From positions 1-44,107 of the forward strand of contig JBMOQP010000045.1 of assembly GCA_049322715.1 (NCBI GenBank): a DNA stretch of 44,107 nt, read 5' to 3'. Position numbers and translations under genes: made by a program. A model generated the notes under the pieces. It had not been told where the DNA came from and made no database searches. It worked only from the letters and a program-made list of their open reading frames with translations. Below, piece after piece: positions 9,707 through 18,057 of the stretch (position 1 is the first letter of the stretch; each line of letters starts with the position of its first letter). This stretch comes from Thiofaba sp049322715 (GTDB lineage Bacteria > Pseudomonadota > Gammaproteobacteria > Halothiobacillales > Halothiobacillaceae).

Positions 9707-10540
9707 ATGGCGGCCTTCGACCTGCATGCCTGGGCGCGCGAGCGACCGCGCGTCATGGGCATCCTCAACGTGACCCCCGACTCCTTCTCGGACGGGGGTC
9801 GATTTTTTTCGGCCGACGCGGCGCTCGCCCAGGCCGAGGCGATGATCGCGGACGGGGTCGACATACTCGATCTGGGCGCCGAGTCGACCCGCCCGGGGGC
9901 TACTCCGGTCAGTGCGCAGCAGGAACTCGATCGCCTCGGACCGGTGCTGGAGGGGCTGCATGGCTGCCCCGTGCCGCTCTCGCTTGATTCCAGCAAGCCC
10001 GAGGTGATGCGTGAGGCGATCCGCCTCGGGGTTGCCCTGGTCAACGACGTGCGCGCCCTGCGCCTGCCCGGTGCCGTCGAAGCCGTGGTGGACGGGGGGG
10101 TGGCGACTTGCCTCATGCACATGCGCGGCGAGCCGGGCGACATGCAACGGGCGCCGCATTATGACGACGTTGTGGGCGAGGTGGAGGCCTTCCTGCTGGA
10201 TCGCGCGCATGCGTGCATCGCAGCCGGAATGCCTGCCCATGCCATCGCCCTCGACCCCGGATTTGGTTTCGCCAAGGACTTCGGCCACAATCGCGAACTT
10301 TTCAATGCCCTGCCACGCCTCGCGGAGCACGGCTTTCCGCTGCTGGTCGGGATGTCGCGCAAGCGCATGATCGGCCAGCTGACCGGCGCGGCTTCGCCTG
10401 CGGACCGGGATGCCGGATCGCTCGCGGCGCACGTGATGGCCCTGGACCGCGGAGCCCGCATCGTGCGCGTGCATGCCGTGCGTCCTGCGGTCGATGCAGT
10501 GCGCGTGTGGCAAGGGCTCACGCAAGGTGGGGATCTCTGA
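9707..10540 (+). CDS. folP: Dihydropteroate synthase
   Basis: A 277-aa TIM-barrel enzyme joining p-aminobenzoate to dihydropterin pyrophosphate in folate synthesis. Signatures: GILNVTPDSFSDGG (18-31, N21 for magnesium), the pyrophosphate loop ESTRPGA (59-65), D94, N113-D114, DPGFGFAKD, SRKR (lysine) and the terminal RVHAV. AGGAGG just upstream favours ATG 9707 over ATG 9683. The stop overlaps the glmM start (TGATG), the conserved ftsH-folP-glmM arrangement. Confidence 0.96.
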   Translation: MAAFDLHAWARERPRVMGILNVTPDSFSDGGRFFSADAALAQAEAMIADGVDILDLGAESTRPGATPVSAQQELDRLGPVLEGLHGCPVPLSLDSSKPEVMREAIRLGVALVNDVRALRLPGAVEAVVDGGVATCLMHMRGEPGDMQRAPHYDDVVGEVEAFLLDRAHACIAAGMPAHAIALDPGFGFAKDFGHNRELFNALPRLAEHGFPLLVGMSRKRMIGQLTGAASPADRDAGSLAAHVMALDRGARIVRVHAVRPAVDAVRVWQGLTQGGDL

Positions 10541-11877
10541 TGAAGTATTTCGGCACGGACGGTATCCGGGGGCGGGTCGGGCAGTGGCCCATGACTCCGG
10601 ACTTCGCCCTCAAGCTGGGCTGGGCCGCGGGCAAGGTGCTCGCAGACAGTGGAGCGCGCAAGGTCGTGCTCGGCAAGGACACGCGCATCTCCGGATACAT
10701 GCTGGAATCGGCGCTCGAAGCCGGGTTGATCGCGGCCGGCGTGGACGTGCGCCTGCTCGGTCCCATGCCTACCCCGGCCATCGCCTATCTGACCCGCACC
10801 CTGCGAGCCTCCGCCGGGATCGTCATCTCCGCCTCGCACAATCCCTTCGAGGACAACGGAGTCAAGTTCTTCGGCGCCCAGGGCACCAAGCTGCCGGATG
10901 AAATGGAGCTGGCCATCGAGGCCCTGCTGGATGCTCCGCTCGAGGTCGAGTCCCCCGACCGGCTCGGCAAGGCACGCCGGATCGACGACGCCGCGGGACG
11001 CTACATCGAATTCTGCAAGGCCACCCTGCCGCTCGGCACGAGCCTGGCCGGCCTGCGTGTCGTGCTCGACTGCGCGCATGGTGCCACCTATCACATCGCG
11101 CCCAAGGTCTTCGCCGAGCTCGGAGCCGAGGTCGTCGCGCTCGGCGTTGCCCCCGATGGGTTCAACATCAACGCCGGGTGCGGTTCGACCCATCCCGAGG
11201 CGCTGCGTCAGGCGGTGCTGGAGCACGGCGCGCACATGGGCATCGCTTTTGACGGCGACGGCGACCGGGTGGTGATGGTCGACGAGACCGGTGCGGTGCT
11301 CGACGGCGACGAGATCCTGTATGCGATCGTGCGCGAGCGCGTCGAACAGGAGGGGTACCAGGGCGGGGTGGTCGGCACCCTGATGAGCAACCTCGGCCTG
11401 GAGCTCGCGGTGCAGGCGCTTGGTCTGTCCTTCGTGCGCGCCAAGGTGGGTGACCGGCATGTGCACGAGGCCCTGGTGAAGCATGGCTGGATGTACGGCG
11501 GGGAAAGCTCCGGCCACATTCTCTGCCTGGATCGCTCCGGAACGGGGGATGGCATCGTCTCCGCGCTGCAGGTGGTGGCCTCCATGCACCGCCGTGGGGA
11601 GCCGCTCAGCAGTCTGCGCCGGGCAGTGGTCAAGTATCCGCAGCTGATGGTCAATGTCCCGCTGATCCGGAAGGTTGATCTGGGGGCGCTGGACGAGGTC
11701 TGGCGCCGGGTGGCCGAGATCGAGAGCGATTTCGATGGGCGCGGGCGCGTTGTCCTGCGGGCCTCCGGAACCGAGCCGCTGGTGCGGGTGATGGTCGAGA
11801 GCGACGACGATGCACGCACCCGACAGGCGGCCGAGGAGCTGGCCGAGCTGGTGCGACGCGCGGTTGCCGACCTCTGA
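10540..11877 (+). CDS. glmM: Phosphoglucosamine mutase
   Basis: A 445-aa alpha-D-phosphohexomutase converting glucosamine-6-phosphate to glucosamine-1-phosphate for UDP-GlcNAc, peptidoglycan and LPS synthesis. The active phosphoserine is S99 in ISASHNP; the metal loop is D238GDGDR243; the phosphate-binding loop RASGTEPLVRVM is near the C-terminus. Length is standard. The ATG overlaps the folP stop by one base, implying translational coupling. Confidence 0.96.
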   Translation: MKYFGTDGIRGRVGQWPMTPDFALKLGWAAGKVLADSGARKVVLGKDTRISGYMLESALEAGLIAAGVDVRLLGPMPTPAIAYLTRTLRASAGIVISASHNPFEDNGVKFFGAQGTKLPDEMELAIEALLDAPLEVESPDRLGKARRIDDAAGRYIEFCKATLPLGTSLAGLRVVLDCAHGATYHIAPKVFAELGAEVVALGVAPDGFNINAGCGSTHPEALRQAVLEHGAHMGIAFDGDGDRVVMVDETGAVLDGDEILYAIVRERVEQEGYQGGVVGTLMSNLGLELAVQALGLSFVRAKVGDRHVHEALVKHGWMYGGESSGHILCLDRSGTGDGIVSALQVVASMHRRGEPLSSLRRAVVKYPQLMVNVPLIRKVDLGALDEVWRRVAEIESDFDGRGRVVLRASGTEPLVRVMVESDDDARTRQAAEELAELVRRAVADL

Positions 11878-11890
11878 CCCCATGCCGCAA

Positions 11891-11908
11891 GCGGGCCTTG
11901 TCGCCCGC
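11891..11908 (+). terminator. Weak hairpin after glmM
   Basis: GCGGGC pairs with GCCCGC across a 6-base loop, 13 bases after the glmM stop. There is no T-run. It may mark the end of the ftsH-folP-glmM transcript, since a new promoter lies before tpiA. Confidence 0.3.
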
Positions 11909-12027
11909 CGTCCATTTGGCGACCCACCGCGCTCGCAGGCGGCGGTGACGGAATATCAGCCACTTGTGGTGCTTTCTCGTCCTCCAAGATTTGTCTTGGC
12001 AGGCCGCTGAAAGAGTTTTTCAATGAC

Positions 12028-12068
12028 CCGTTAAACGGTTTGATTTCGGCCCCCGTTCTGAGTAATCT
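12028..12068 (+). promoter_or_regulatory. Sigma70 promoter for tpiA-secG with adjacent palindrome
   Basis: TTGATT (12040-12045), a 17-base spacer and TAATCT (12063-12068) form a good sigma70 promoter 32 bases before the tpiA ATG. Directly upstream of the -35 is the perfect palindrome CCGTTAAACGG (12028-12038), a possible regulator site. The 11909-12027 stretch shows nothing else clear. Confidence 0.6.
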
Positions 12069-12100
12069 TGGCGGCCGTTTTTGAGAACCCTTCGATACCC

Positions 12101-12853
12101 ATGCGCAGACCGATCGTTGTAGGAAACTGGAAGATGAATGGCCGGCGTGCGAGCGTTGACCAGCTCATCGCTGGTTTGCGCGCGGTGGACGGCGTGGATG
12201 TGGCGGTCTGCCCGCCGGCCGTCTTCATCCGGCAGGTCATCGAGGGGCTGGATGGCAAGGGCATCGGAGTCGGTGCCCAGGATGTCTCCCTGTATGAGCA
12301 GGATGGCGCCTACACCGGTGAAGTGTCGGCCTCCATGCTGAGCGATGCCGGTTGTTCCTATGTCATCATCGGTCACTCCGAGCGCCGCTCCCTGTGCGGC
12401 GAGACGGATGGGGATGTGGCCCGCAAGTTCGCCAATGCCCTGCGCGCCGGCCTGTGTCCCATCCTGTGCGTGGGTGAAACGCTGGAGGAGCGCGAGCAGG
12501 GTGTGACCGAGTCGGTCGTTGCGCGCCAGCTGGATGCGGTTCTCGAGGTTTCGGGCATCACGGCCTTCGAGCAGGCGCTGATCGCTTACGAGCCGGTCTG
12601 GGCGATCGGTACCGGGCGTACCGCCACGCCTGCACAGGCGCAGCAGGTCCATGCCTTTATCCGTGCCCGCCTGGCGGCGCATGACGCGGGCGTGGCCTCG
12701 CGTGCGCGCATCCAGTATGGTGGCAGCATGAAGCCGGAAAACGCGGTCGAGCTCATGGCCATGCCGGACATCGACGGCGGCCTGATCGGCGGGGCATCGC
12801 TCAAGGCGGAAGATTTCATGGCTATTTGTGCAGCAGCTGGGGGTGCGGCATGA
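12101..12853 (+). CDS. tpiA: Triosephosphate isomerase
   Basis: A 250-aa TIM barrel interconverting dihydroxyacetone phosphate and glyceraldehyde-3-phosphate. Catalytic residues: N9 and K11 (GNWKMNG), H92 (IIGHSERR) and E164 (AYEPVWAIGTG). A longer frame from TTG 12068 is rejected because that codon overlaps the promoter -10. The stop overlaps the secG start (ATGA). Confidence 0.96.
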   Translation: MRRPIVVGNWKMNGRRASVDQLIAGLRAVDGVDVAVCPPAVFIRQVIEGLDGKGIGVGAQDVSLYEQDGAYTGEVSASMLSDAGCSYVIIGHSERRSLCGETDGDVARKFANALRAGLCPILCVGETLEEREQGVTESVVARQLDAVLEVSGITAFEQALIAYEPVWAIGTGRTATPAQAQQVHAFIRARLAAHDAGVASRARIQYGGSMKPENAVELMAMPDIDGGLIGGASLKAEDFMAICAAAGGAA

Positions 12854-13176
12854 CAGCTCTGCTGGTGGGGTTTCATGTGCTCGTCGGCGTCGTGCTGATC
12901 GGACTTGTCCTGATGCAGCAAGGCAAGGGTGCGGACGCGGGTGCGGCCTTCGGTAGCGGCGCCTCGTCGACCGTTTTCGGTGCTCGTGGCGCGGCCACCT
13001 TCCTGAGCCGCACGACAGCTTGGCTGGTTGCGATTTTTTTCGTGACAAGCCTGCTTCTTGCGTATATTGTTACGTCCGCCCCGCAGCGGGGCAGCGTCGT
13101 ATCCTCGGAGCCCTCCGTCAGCACGGAGGTTGTTCCGCAGGAAAGCAAGCCGGCGGATGTGCCGTCGGCAAAATGA
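12850..13176 (+). CDS. secG: Protein-export membrane protein SecG
   Basis: A 108-aa SecYEG translocon subunit. Two hydrophobic helices (about 3-23 and 52-72) flank the conserved loop VLMQQGKGADAGAAFGSGAS. The C-terminal tail is Ser/Pro/Lys-rich and variable, as is usual. ATG 12850 overlaps the tpiA stop. The tRNA-Leu gene begins 5 bases after the stop, so it is probably processed from the same transcript. Confidence 0.95.
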   Translation: MTALLVGFHVLVGVVLIGLVLMQQGKGADAGAAFGSGASSTVFGARGAATFLSRTTAWLVAIFFVTSLLLAYIVTSAPQRGSVVSSEPSVSTEVVPQESKPADVPSAK

Positions 13177-13181
13177 TCATC

Positions 13182-13266
13182 GCGGATGTGGTGGAATTGG
13201 TAGACACGCTATCTTGAGGGGGTAGTGTCGAAAGACGTGTGGGTTCGAGTCCCACCATCCGCACCA
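13182..13266 (+). tRNA. tRNA-Leu (anticodon GAG)
   Basis: Acceptor arms GCGGATG (13182-13188) and CATCCGC (13256-13262) pair perfectly, followed by discriminator A and an encoded CCA (13264-13266). The D-loop contains AATTGGTAGA, the anticodon GAG is at 13216-13218 inside stem CTATC/GGTAG, a long variable arm follows as expected for leucine, and the T-loop is GGTTCGAGTCC. It decodes CUC/CUU. A tRNA-Leu just after secG is conserved in many gammaproteobacteria. Confidence 0.97.
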
Positions 13267-13407
13267 TTTCAGGGTTCCGGTTCGCCGGGATTCATCGGTC
13301 GCCAGAACCGAGCATTACAATAACCACGATCAGGGCGTAGGCATGGAATGCGGCACCTCGGGTGCCCGGGTTTCTCCTGCGCCCAATTGTCCGGAGGAGT
13401 GAGGCGC

Positions 13408-13764
13408 GTGCTGGAGAACTACCTTCCTGTCCTGGTGTTCTTCGTGGTCGGCTTGGCGTTCAGTGTCGCCATGCTTGCCGCGGGCTTCGTATTTGCCCCC
13501 CGTCGTCCAGAGAAGGAGAAGGACTCGCCCTATGAGTGCGGCTTTGCCGCCTTCGAGGATTCGCGCATGAAGTTCGATGTGCGCTACTACCTCGTTGCCA
13601 TCCTTTTCATCATCTTCGACCTCGAGATCGCATTTCTCTTTCCTTGGGCCGTGGCCCTGGATGAGATCGGCACCTTCGGTCTGCTGGCCATGGGGCTGTT
13701 CCTGCTCATCCTGGTGATCGGGTTCGTCTACGAGTGGAAGAAGGGAGCTCTGGAATGGGAATAG
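13408..13764 (+). CDS. nuoA: NADH-quinone oxidoreductase subunit A
   Basis: A 118-aa membrane subunit of complex I with three helices (about 5-27, 60-82, 86-108) and the conserved cytoplasmic loop SPYECGFAAFEDSRMKFDVRY, whose Cys is part of the quinone-site loop. The start is GTG 13408, 8 bases after GGAGGAG (13393-13399); GTG 13399 is also in frame. It opens the nuo operon. The 13267-13407 leader has one small hairpin (arm GCACC, 13353-13365) and no convincing promoter. Confidence 0.95.
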   Translation: MLENYLPVLVFFVVGLAFSVAMLAAGFVFAPRRPEKEKDSPYECGFAAFEDSRMKFDVRYYLVAILFIIFDLEIAFLFPWAVALDEIGTFGLLAMGLFLLILVIGFVYEWKKGALEWE

Positions 13765-14246
13765 AAGGTGTTCTCGACAAGGGCTTTGTCACGACTTCTG
13801 CTGACAAGCTCATCAACTGGGCCCGTACCGGCTCACTGTGGCCGATGACTTTTGGTCTGGCCTGCTGTGCGGTCGAGATGATGCACGCCGGCGCATCGCG
13901 CTACGACCTCGACCGATTCGGAGTGGTGTTCCGCCCGAGTCCGCGCCAGTCGGACGTGATGATCGTCGCCGGCACTCTGGTCAACAAGATGGCCCCGGCC
14001 CTGCGCAAGGTCTACGACCAGATGGCGGAGCCGCGCTGGGTCATCTCCATGGGTTCCTGTGCCAACGGCGGTGGCTACTACCACTATTCCTATGCCGTGG
14101 TGCGCGGCTGCGACCGCATTGTGCCGGTGGACATCTACGTGCCTGGCTGCCCTCCCACGGCGGAGGCGCTGCTGTACGGCATCATCCAGCTTCAGAACAA
14201 GATCCGGCGCACCAGCACCATCGCGCGCCAGCCTGTCGAGGCATAA
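13755..14246 (+). CDS. nuoB: NADH-quinone oxidoreductase subunit B (cluster N2)
   Basis: A 163-aa subunit carrying the terminal [4Fe-4S] cluster N2, which hands electrons to quinone. Ligands are C37 and C38 (LACCAVEM), C102 (GSCANGGGYY) and C132 (YVPGCPPT). The ATG at 13755 lies inside the last codons of nuoA (10-base overlap), indicating tight coupling. Confidence 0.96.
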   Translation: MGIEGVLDKGFVTTSADKLINWARTGSLWPMTFGLACCAVEMMHAGASRYDLDRFGVVFRPSPRQSDVMIVAGTLVNKMAPALRKVYDQMAEPRWVISMGSCANGGGYYHYSYAVVRGCDRIVPVDIYVPGCPPTAEALLYGIIQLQNKIRRTSTIARQPVEA

Positions 14247-14249
14247 GCC

Positions 14250-14966
14250 ATGGCCAAATCCCTTGAGCAACTGCGCGGCGAACTGCTCGCCCGCTTCACG
14301 GGGCGCGTCGCCAGCCTCGCCGAGGCGCACGATGAGCTGACCCTCGAGCTGCGCGCCGAGGAGTTGCTGCATGTCTGCGACGTGCTGAACTCGGCCCCCG
14401 AATTCGGCTTCGAGCAGCTGGTCGACCTGTGCGGCGTTGACTACAGCGACTACGGCAAGAGCGAGTGGCTGGCCGACGATACGGTCAGCAAGGGCGGCTT
14501 CAGCCGCGGCGTGCAGGAGTCGACCGCCGGCCGCCTGAAGTTCGGCGAGGACCTGCCGCTGGCCGCGCCGGAGCGTCCGCGCTTCGCCGTGGTTTACCAC
14601 CTGCTTTCCTATCGCCACAACGCCCGCCTGCGGCTGCGCGTGTACTGCGAGGACGCCAGTCTGCCGGTCGTGCCCTCGGTATGCGGCATCTGGTCCTCCG
14701 CCAACTGGTTCGAGCGCGAGGCCTTCGACCTGTTCGGCATCCTGTTCGACGGCCATCCCGACCTGCGCCGCATCCTTACCGACTATGGCTTCGTCGGTCA
14801 CCCGTTCCGCAAGGACTTCCCGCTCATCGGTCACGTCGAGATGCGGTACGACGAGGCCAAGGGGCGCGTGGTGTACGAGCCGGTCAGCATCGAGCCCCGC
14901 GTGCTGGTGCCGCGGGTGATTCGCGATGATCACCGCTACATCCTCTCTTCGCAGAAGAAGGGCTGA
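14250..14966 (+). CDS. nuoC: NADH-quinone oxidoreductase subunit C
   Basis: A 238-aa peripheral-arm subunit with the 30-kDa family signature EREAFDLFGILFDGHPDLRR and the conserved GHPFRKDFPL. It is a separate polypeptide, unlike the fused NuoCD of E. coli. A segment around 75-90 (VSKGGFSRGVQESTAG) lengthens a loop. It lies 3 bases after nuoB and 3 bases before nuoD. Confidence 0.95.
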   Translation: MAKSLEQLRGELLARFTGRVASLAEAHDELTLELRAEELLHVCDVLNSAPEFGFEQLVDLCGVDYSDYGKSEWLADDTVSKGGFSRGVQESTAGRLKFGEDLPLAAPERPRFAVVYHLLSYRHNARLRLRVYCEDASLPVVPSVCGIWSSANWFEREAFDLFGILFDGHPDLRRILTDYGFVGHPFRKDFPLIGHVEMRYDEAKGRVVYEPVSIEPRVLVPRVIRDDHRYILSSQKKG

Positions 14967-14969
14967 GTC

Positions 14970-16223
14970 ATGCCCGAAATCCTGAACTACACTCTGAACT
15001 TCGGCCCGCAGCACCCCTCGGCCCATGGCGTGCTGCGCCTGGTCCTCGAACTGGACGGCGAGACGGTGGTGCGTGCCGATCCGCACATCGGCCTGCTGCA
15101 CCGAGCGACCGAGAAGCTGGCCGAAAGCAAGCCGTACAACCAGAGCATCGGCTACATGGACCGTCTCGACTACGTGTCCATGATGTGCAACGAGCACGCC
15201 TACGTGATGGCGATGGAAAAGCTCGCCGGCATCCAGGTGCCGGAGCGCGCGCTCTACATCCGCACGATGTTCGACGAGATCACCCGCATCCTGAACCACC
15301 TGCTGTGGCTCGGCGCGCACGCCCTCGACATCGGCGCCATGTCGGTGTTCCTGTACTGCTTCCGCGAGCGCGAGGACCTGATGGACTGCTACGAGGCGGT
15401 ATCGGGCGCACGCCTGCACGCGACCTACTACCGTCCCGGCGGAGTCGCCCGCGACCTGCCGGATTCCATGCCGCAATACAGTCCTTCCAAGTGGCACAAC
15501 GCCAAGGACGTCGCGCGCATGAACGAGGTGCGCCAGGGCTCCATGCTCGACTTCCTCGAGGACTTCACCCAGCGCTTCCCGGCCCTGGTGGACGAATATG
15601 AGACCCTGCTGACCGACAACCGCATCTGGAAGCAGCGGACCGTTGGCATCGGCGTGGTCTCCCCCGAACGCGCGCTGGCCATGGGCTTCTCCGGGCCGAT
15701 GATCCGTGGCTCCGGCATCGAGTGGGACCTGCGCAAGAAGCAGCCCTATGCCGCCTACGACAAGGTCGACTTCGACATCCCGGTGGGTGTCAACGGCGAC
15801 TGCTACGACCGCTACCTGGTGCGTGTCGAGGAGATGCGCCAGTCCAACCGCATCATCAAGCAGTGCATCGACTGGCTGCGCAAGAACCCGGGTCCCGTGC
15901 TGACCGAGGACCACAAGTTCGCTCCGCCCCGCCGCGAGGAGATGAAGGCCGACATGGAGGCCCTCATCCACCACTTCAAGCTGTTTACCGAGGGCTTCTG
16001 CCTGCCGGAAGGCGAGGTGTACTCGGCGGTTGAGCACCCGAAAGGGGAGTTCGGCATCTATCTGGTGTCCGACGGCGCGAACAAGCCGTACCGCCTGAAG
16101 ATCCGCGCGCCGGGCTTCGCCCACCTGTCCGGTCTGGACGAGATGTCGCGCGGACACATGATCGCCGACGTGGTCGCCATCATCGGTACGCAGGACATCG
16201 TCTTTGGTGAGGTTGACCGTTGA
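14970..16223 (+). CDS. nuoD: NADH-quinone oxidoreductase subunit D
   Basis: A 417-aa 49-kDa subunit that lines the quinone pocket with NuoB. FGPQHPSAHGVLR (11-23) provides H15 and H19 near the quinone headgroup, and the C-terminus ends in the conserved DIVFGEVDR. Homology to NiFe hydrogenase large subunits is known for the family. The stop overlaps the nuoE start. Confidence 0.96.
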   Translation: MPEILNYTLNFGPQHPSAHGVLRLVLELDGETVVRADPHIGLLHRATEKLAESKPYNQSIGYMDRLDYVSMMCNEHAYVMAMEKLAGIQVPERALYIRTMFDEITRILNHLLWLGAHALDIGAMSVFLYCFREREDLMDCYEAVSGARLHATYYRPGGVARDLPDSMPQYSPSKWHNAKDVARMNEVRQGSMLDFLEDFTQRFPALVDEYETLLTDNRIWKQRTVGIGVVSPERALAMGFSGPMIRGSGIEWDLRKKQPYAAYDKVDFDIPVGVNGDCYDRYLVRVEEMRQSNRIIKQCIDWLRKNPGPVLTEDHKFAPPRREEMKADMEALIHHFKLFTEGFCLPEGEVYSAVEHPKGEFGIYLVSDGANKPYRLKIRAPGFAHLSGLDEMSRGHMIADVVAIIGTQDIVFGEVDR

Positions 16224-16750
16224 TGAACGCGCAAGAACGTGAACGCAAGATCGCCGTGCTGAGCGAGGAAACCCGTGCCGATATCGAACACTGGCTCGCC
16301 AAGTATCCGGCGGATCGTCGCCAGTCAGCCCTGCTCGCCGCCCTGCGCGCCGCGCAGCACCAGAATCATGGCTACCTGACTACCGAGCTGATGGACGCCG
16401 TGGCGGCCTATCTTGGCGTCCCGGAGATCGCTGCCTACGAGGTCGCGACCTTCTACTCGATGTTCGAGACCAAGCCGGTCGGACGCCACAGCATTTCCGT
16501 CTGCACCAACATCTCCTGCTGGCTGATGGGCTCCGACCGCATCGTCGAGCATCTGGAGGGCAGGCTGGGCATCAAGACCGGCGAGAGCACCCCGGATGGC
16601 AAGTTCTTCCTCAAATGCGAGGAGGAGTGCCTGGCTGCCTGCGACGGTGGTCCGATGATGCAGGTCGACCACGTGTATTACGAGCGCCTCACGCCGGAAA
16701 AGGTGGACGCGATTCTCGACGCCGTGGCGCAACATGACGATGGGCACTAA
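16223..16750 (+). CDS. nuoE: NADH-quinone oxidoreductase subunit E (cluster N1a)
   Basis: A 175-aa thioredoxin-like 24-kDa subunit binding the [2Fe-2S] cluster N1a through C94, C99, C136 and C140 (SVCTNISC and ECLAACDGGP). ATG 16223 shares its A with the nuoD stop (TGATG). It forms the NADH-input module with NuoF and NuoG. Confidence 0.95.
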   Translation: MNAQERERKIAVLSEETRADIEHWLAKYPADRRQSALLAALRAAQHQNHGYLTTELMDAVAAYLGVPEIAAYEVATFYSMFETKPVGRHSISVCTNISCWLMGSDRIVEHLEGRLGIKTGESTPDGKFFLKCEEECLAACDGGPMMQVDHVYYERLTPEKVDAILDAVAQHDDGH

Positions 16751-16753
16751 GCA

Positions 16754-18037
16754 ATGACCGTTCAGGTTTGTTTCGCAACCCGCCAGTTCGACGAGCCGTG
16801 GACCCTTGAGAACTACCTCAAGACCGGAGGCTATCAGGCCTGGCGCAAGATCCTGGCCGAGAAGACCGACCCCGCGGTCATCATCGAGGAGCTCAAGGCC
16901 TCCAATCTGCGCGGCCGGGGTGGCGCGGGCTTCCCGACCGGCCTGAAGTGGAGCTTCATGCCGCGGAATGCACCAGGCCAGAAGTACATCGTGTGCAACT
17001 CGGACGAGTCCGAGCCGGGCACGGCCAAGGATCGCCAGATCCTGCTCAACAACCCGCACGCCCTGGTCGAGGGCATGGCGATCGCCGGCTACACCATCGG
17101 CGCCACCGTCGGTTACAACTACATGCGCGGTGAGTTCGGCGATCTCCCGTTCCAGCGGTTCGAGCAGGCCCTGAAGGAGGCCTATGCGGCCGGCCTGCTG
17201 GGCAAGAACATCCAGGGATCCGGCATCGACATGGACCTGCACGGTTCGCTCGGCGCCGGTGCCTACATCTGCGGCGAGGAGACCGCGCTGCTCGAGTCGC
17301 TCGAGGGCAAGAAGGGGCAGCCGCGCTTCAAGCCACCGTTTCCTGCCAACTTTGGCCTGTACGGCCGTCCGACCACGATCAACAACACCGAGACCCTGTC
17401 CTCCGTGCCGGCGATCATGCGCAATGGTGGCAAGTGGTTCGCGGACCTCGGCGTGCCGAACAGCGGTGGCACCAAGATGTTCTCCGTCTCCGGCCACGTG
17501 AACAACCCGGGGGTGTTCGAGATCCCGATGGGCACTCCATTTGCCGATCTGCTGCAGATGGCGGGCGGTGTGCGCAACGGCCGCAAGCTCAAGGCCGTCA
17601 TTCCCGGCGGCTCGTCCGTGCCGGTCGTTCCGGGTGACGTCATGATGCAGGTCAACATGGACTACGACTCCATCGCCAAGGCCGGGACCTTCCTCGGTTC
17701 CGGGGGCATGATCGTGATGGACGAAACCACCTGCATGGTGAAGGCCTTGCGCCGCATCTCGCGCTTCTATTTTTCCGAGTCCTGCGGCCAGTGCACCCCG
17801 TGCCGCGAGGGTACCGGCTGGCTGTACCGCATGCTGACCCGCATCGTCGAGGGCAAGGGCACGCTAGAGGACCTCCATCGCCTGGACGACGTGGCGAGCA
17901 AGATCGAGGGGCGCACCATCTGCGCCCTGGGCGATGCCGCCGCCATGCCGGTGCGCAGCTTCCTCAAGCACTTCCGCCCGGAATTCGAGTATTACATCGA
18001 GCACGGCCATAGCATGGTCGATGCCATGAGCCGCTGA
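16754..18037 (+). CDS. nuoF: NADH-quinone oxidoreductase subunit F (NADH/FMN, cluster N3)
   Basis: A 427-aa 51-kDa subunit that oxidises NADH via FMN. Nucleotide-binding glycine loops are GRGGAGFPTGLKW (54-66) and GAGAYICGEETAL (167-179). Cluster N3 ligands are C344, C347 and C350 (SCGQCTPC) plus C390 (TICALGD). The gap to nuoE is 3 bases, and nuoG follows after 20. Confidence 0.96.
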   Translation: MTVQVCFATRQFDEPWTLENYLKTGGYQAWRKILAEKTDPAVIIEELKASNLRGRGGAGFPTGLKWSFMPRNAPGQKYIVCNSDESEPGTAKDRQILLNNPHALVEGMAIAGYTIGATVGYNYMRGEFGDLPFQRFEQALKEAYAAGLLGKNIQGSGIDMDLHGSLGAGAYICGEETALLESLEGKKGQPRFKPPFPANFGLYGRPTTINNTETLSSVPAIMRNGGKWFADLGVPNSGGTKMFSVSGHVNNPGVFEIPMGTPFADLLQMAGGVRNGRKLKAVIPGGSSVPVVPGDVMMQVNMDYDSIAKAGTFLGSGGMIVMDETTCMVKALRRISRFYFSESCGQCTPCREGTGWLYRMLTRIVEGKGTLEDLHRLDDVASKIEGRTICALGDAAAMPVRSFLKHFRPEFEYYIEHGHSMVDAMSR

Positions 18038-18057
18038 AGGCCGCAAGGATCCTGAGA

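Noticed and set aside
13353..13365. Terminator between tRNA-Leu and nuoA
   Set aside because: The 5-bp GCACC/GGTGC hairpin is short and has no T-run.
13833..16157. Minus-strand 774-aa open frame
   Set aside because: It is antisense to nuoB, nuoC and nuoD; composition is typical of a shadow frame.
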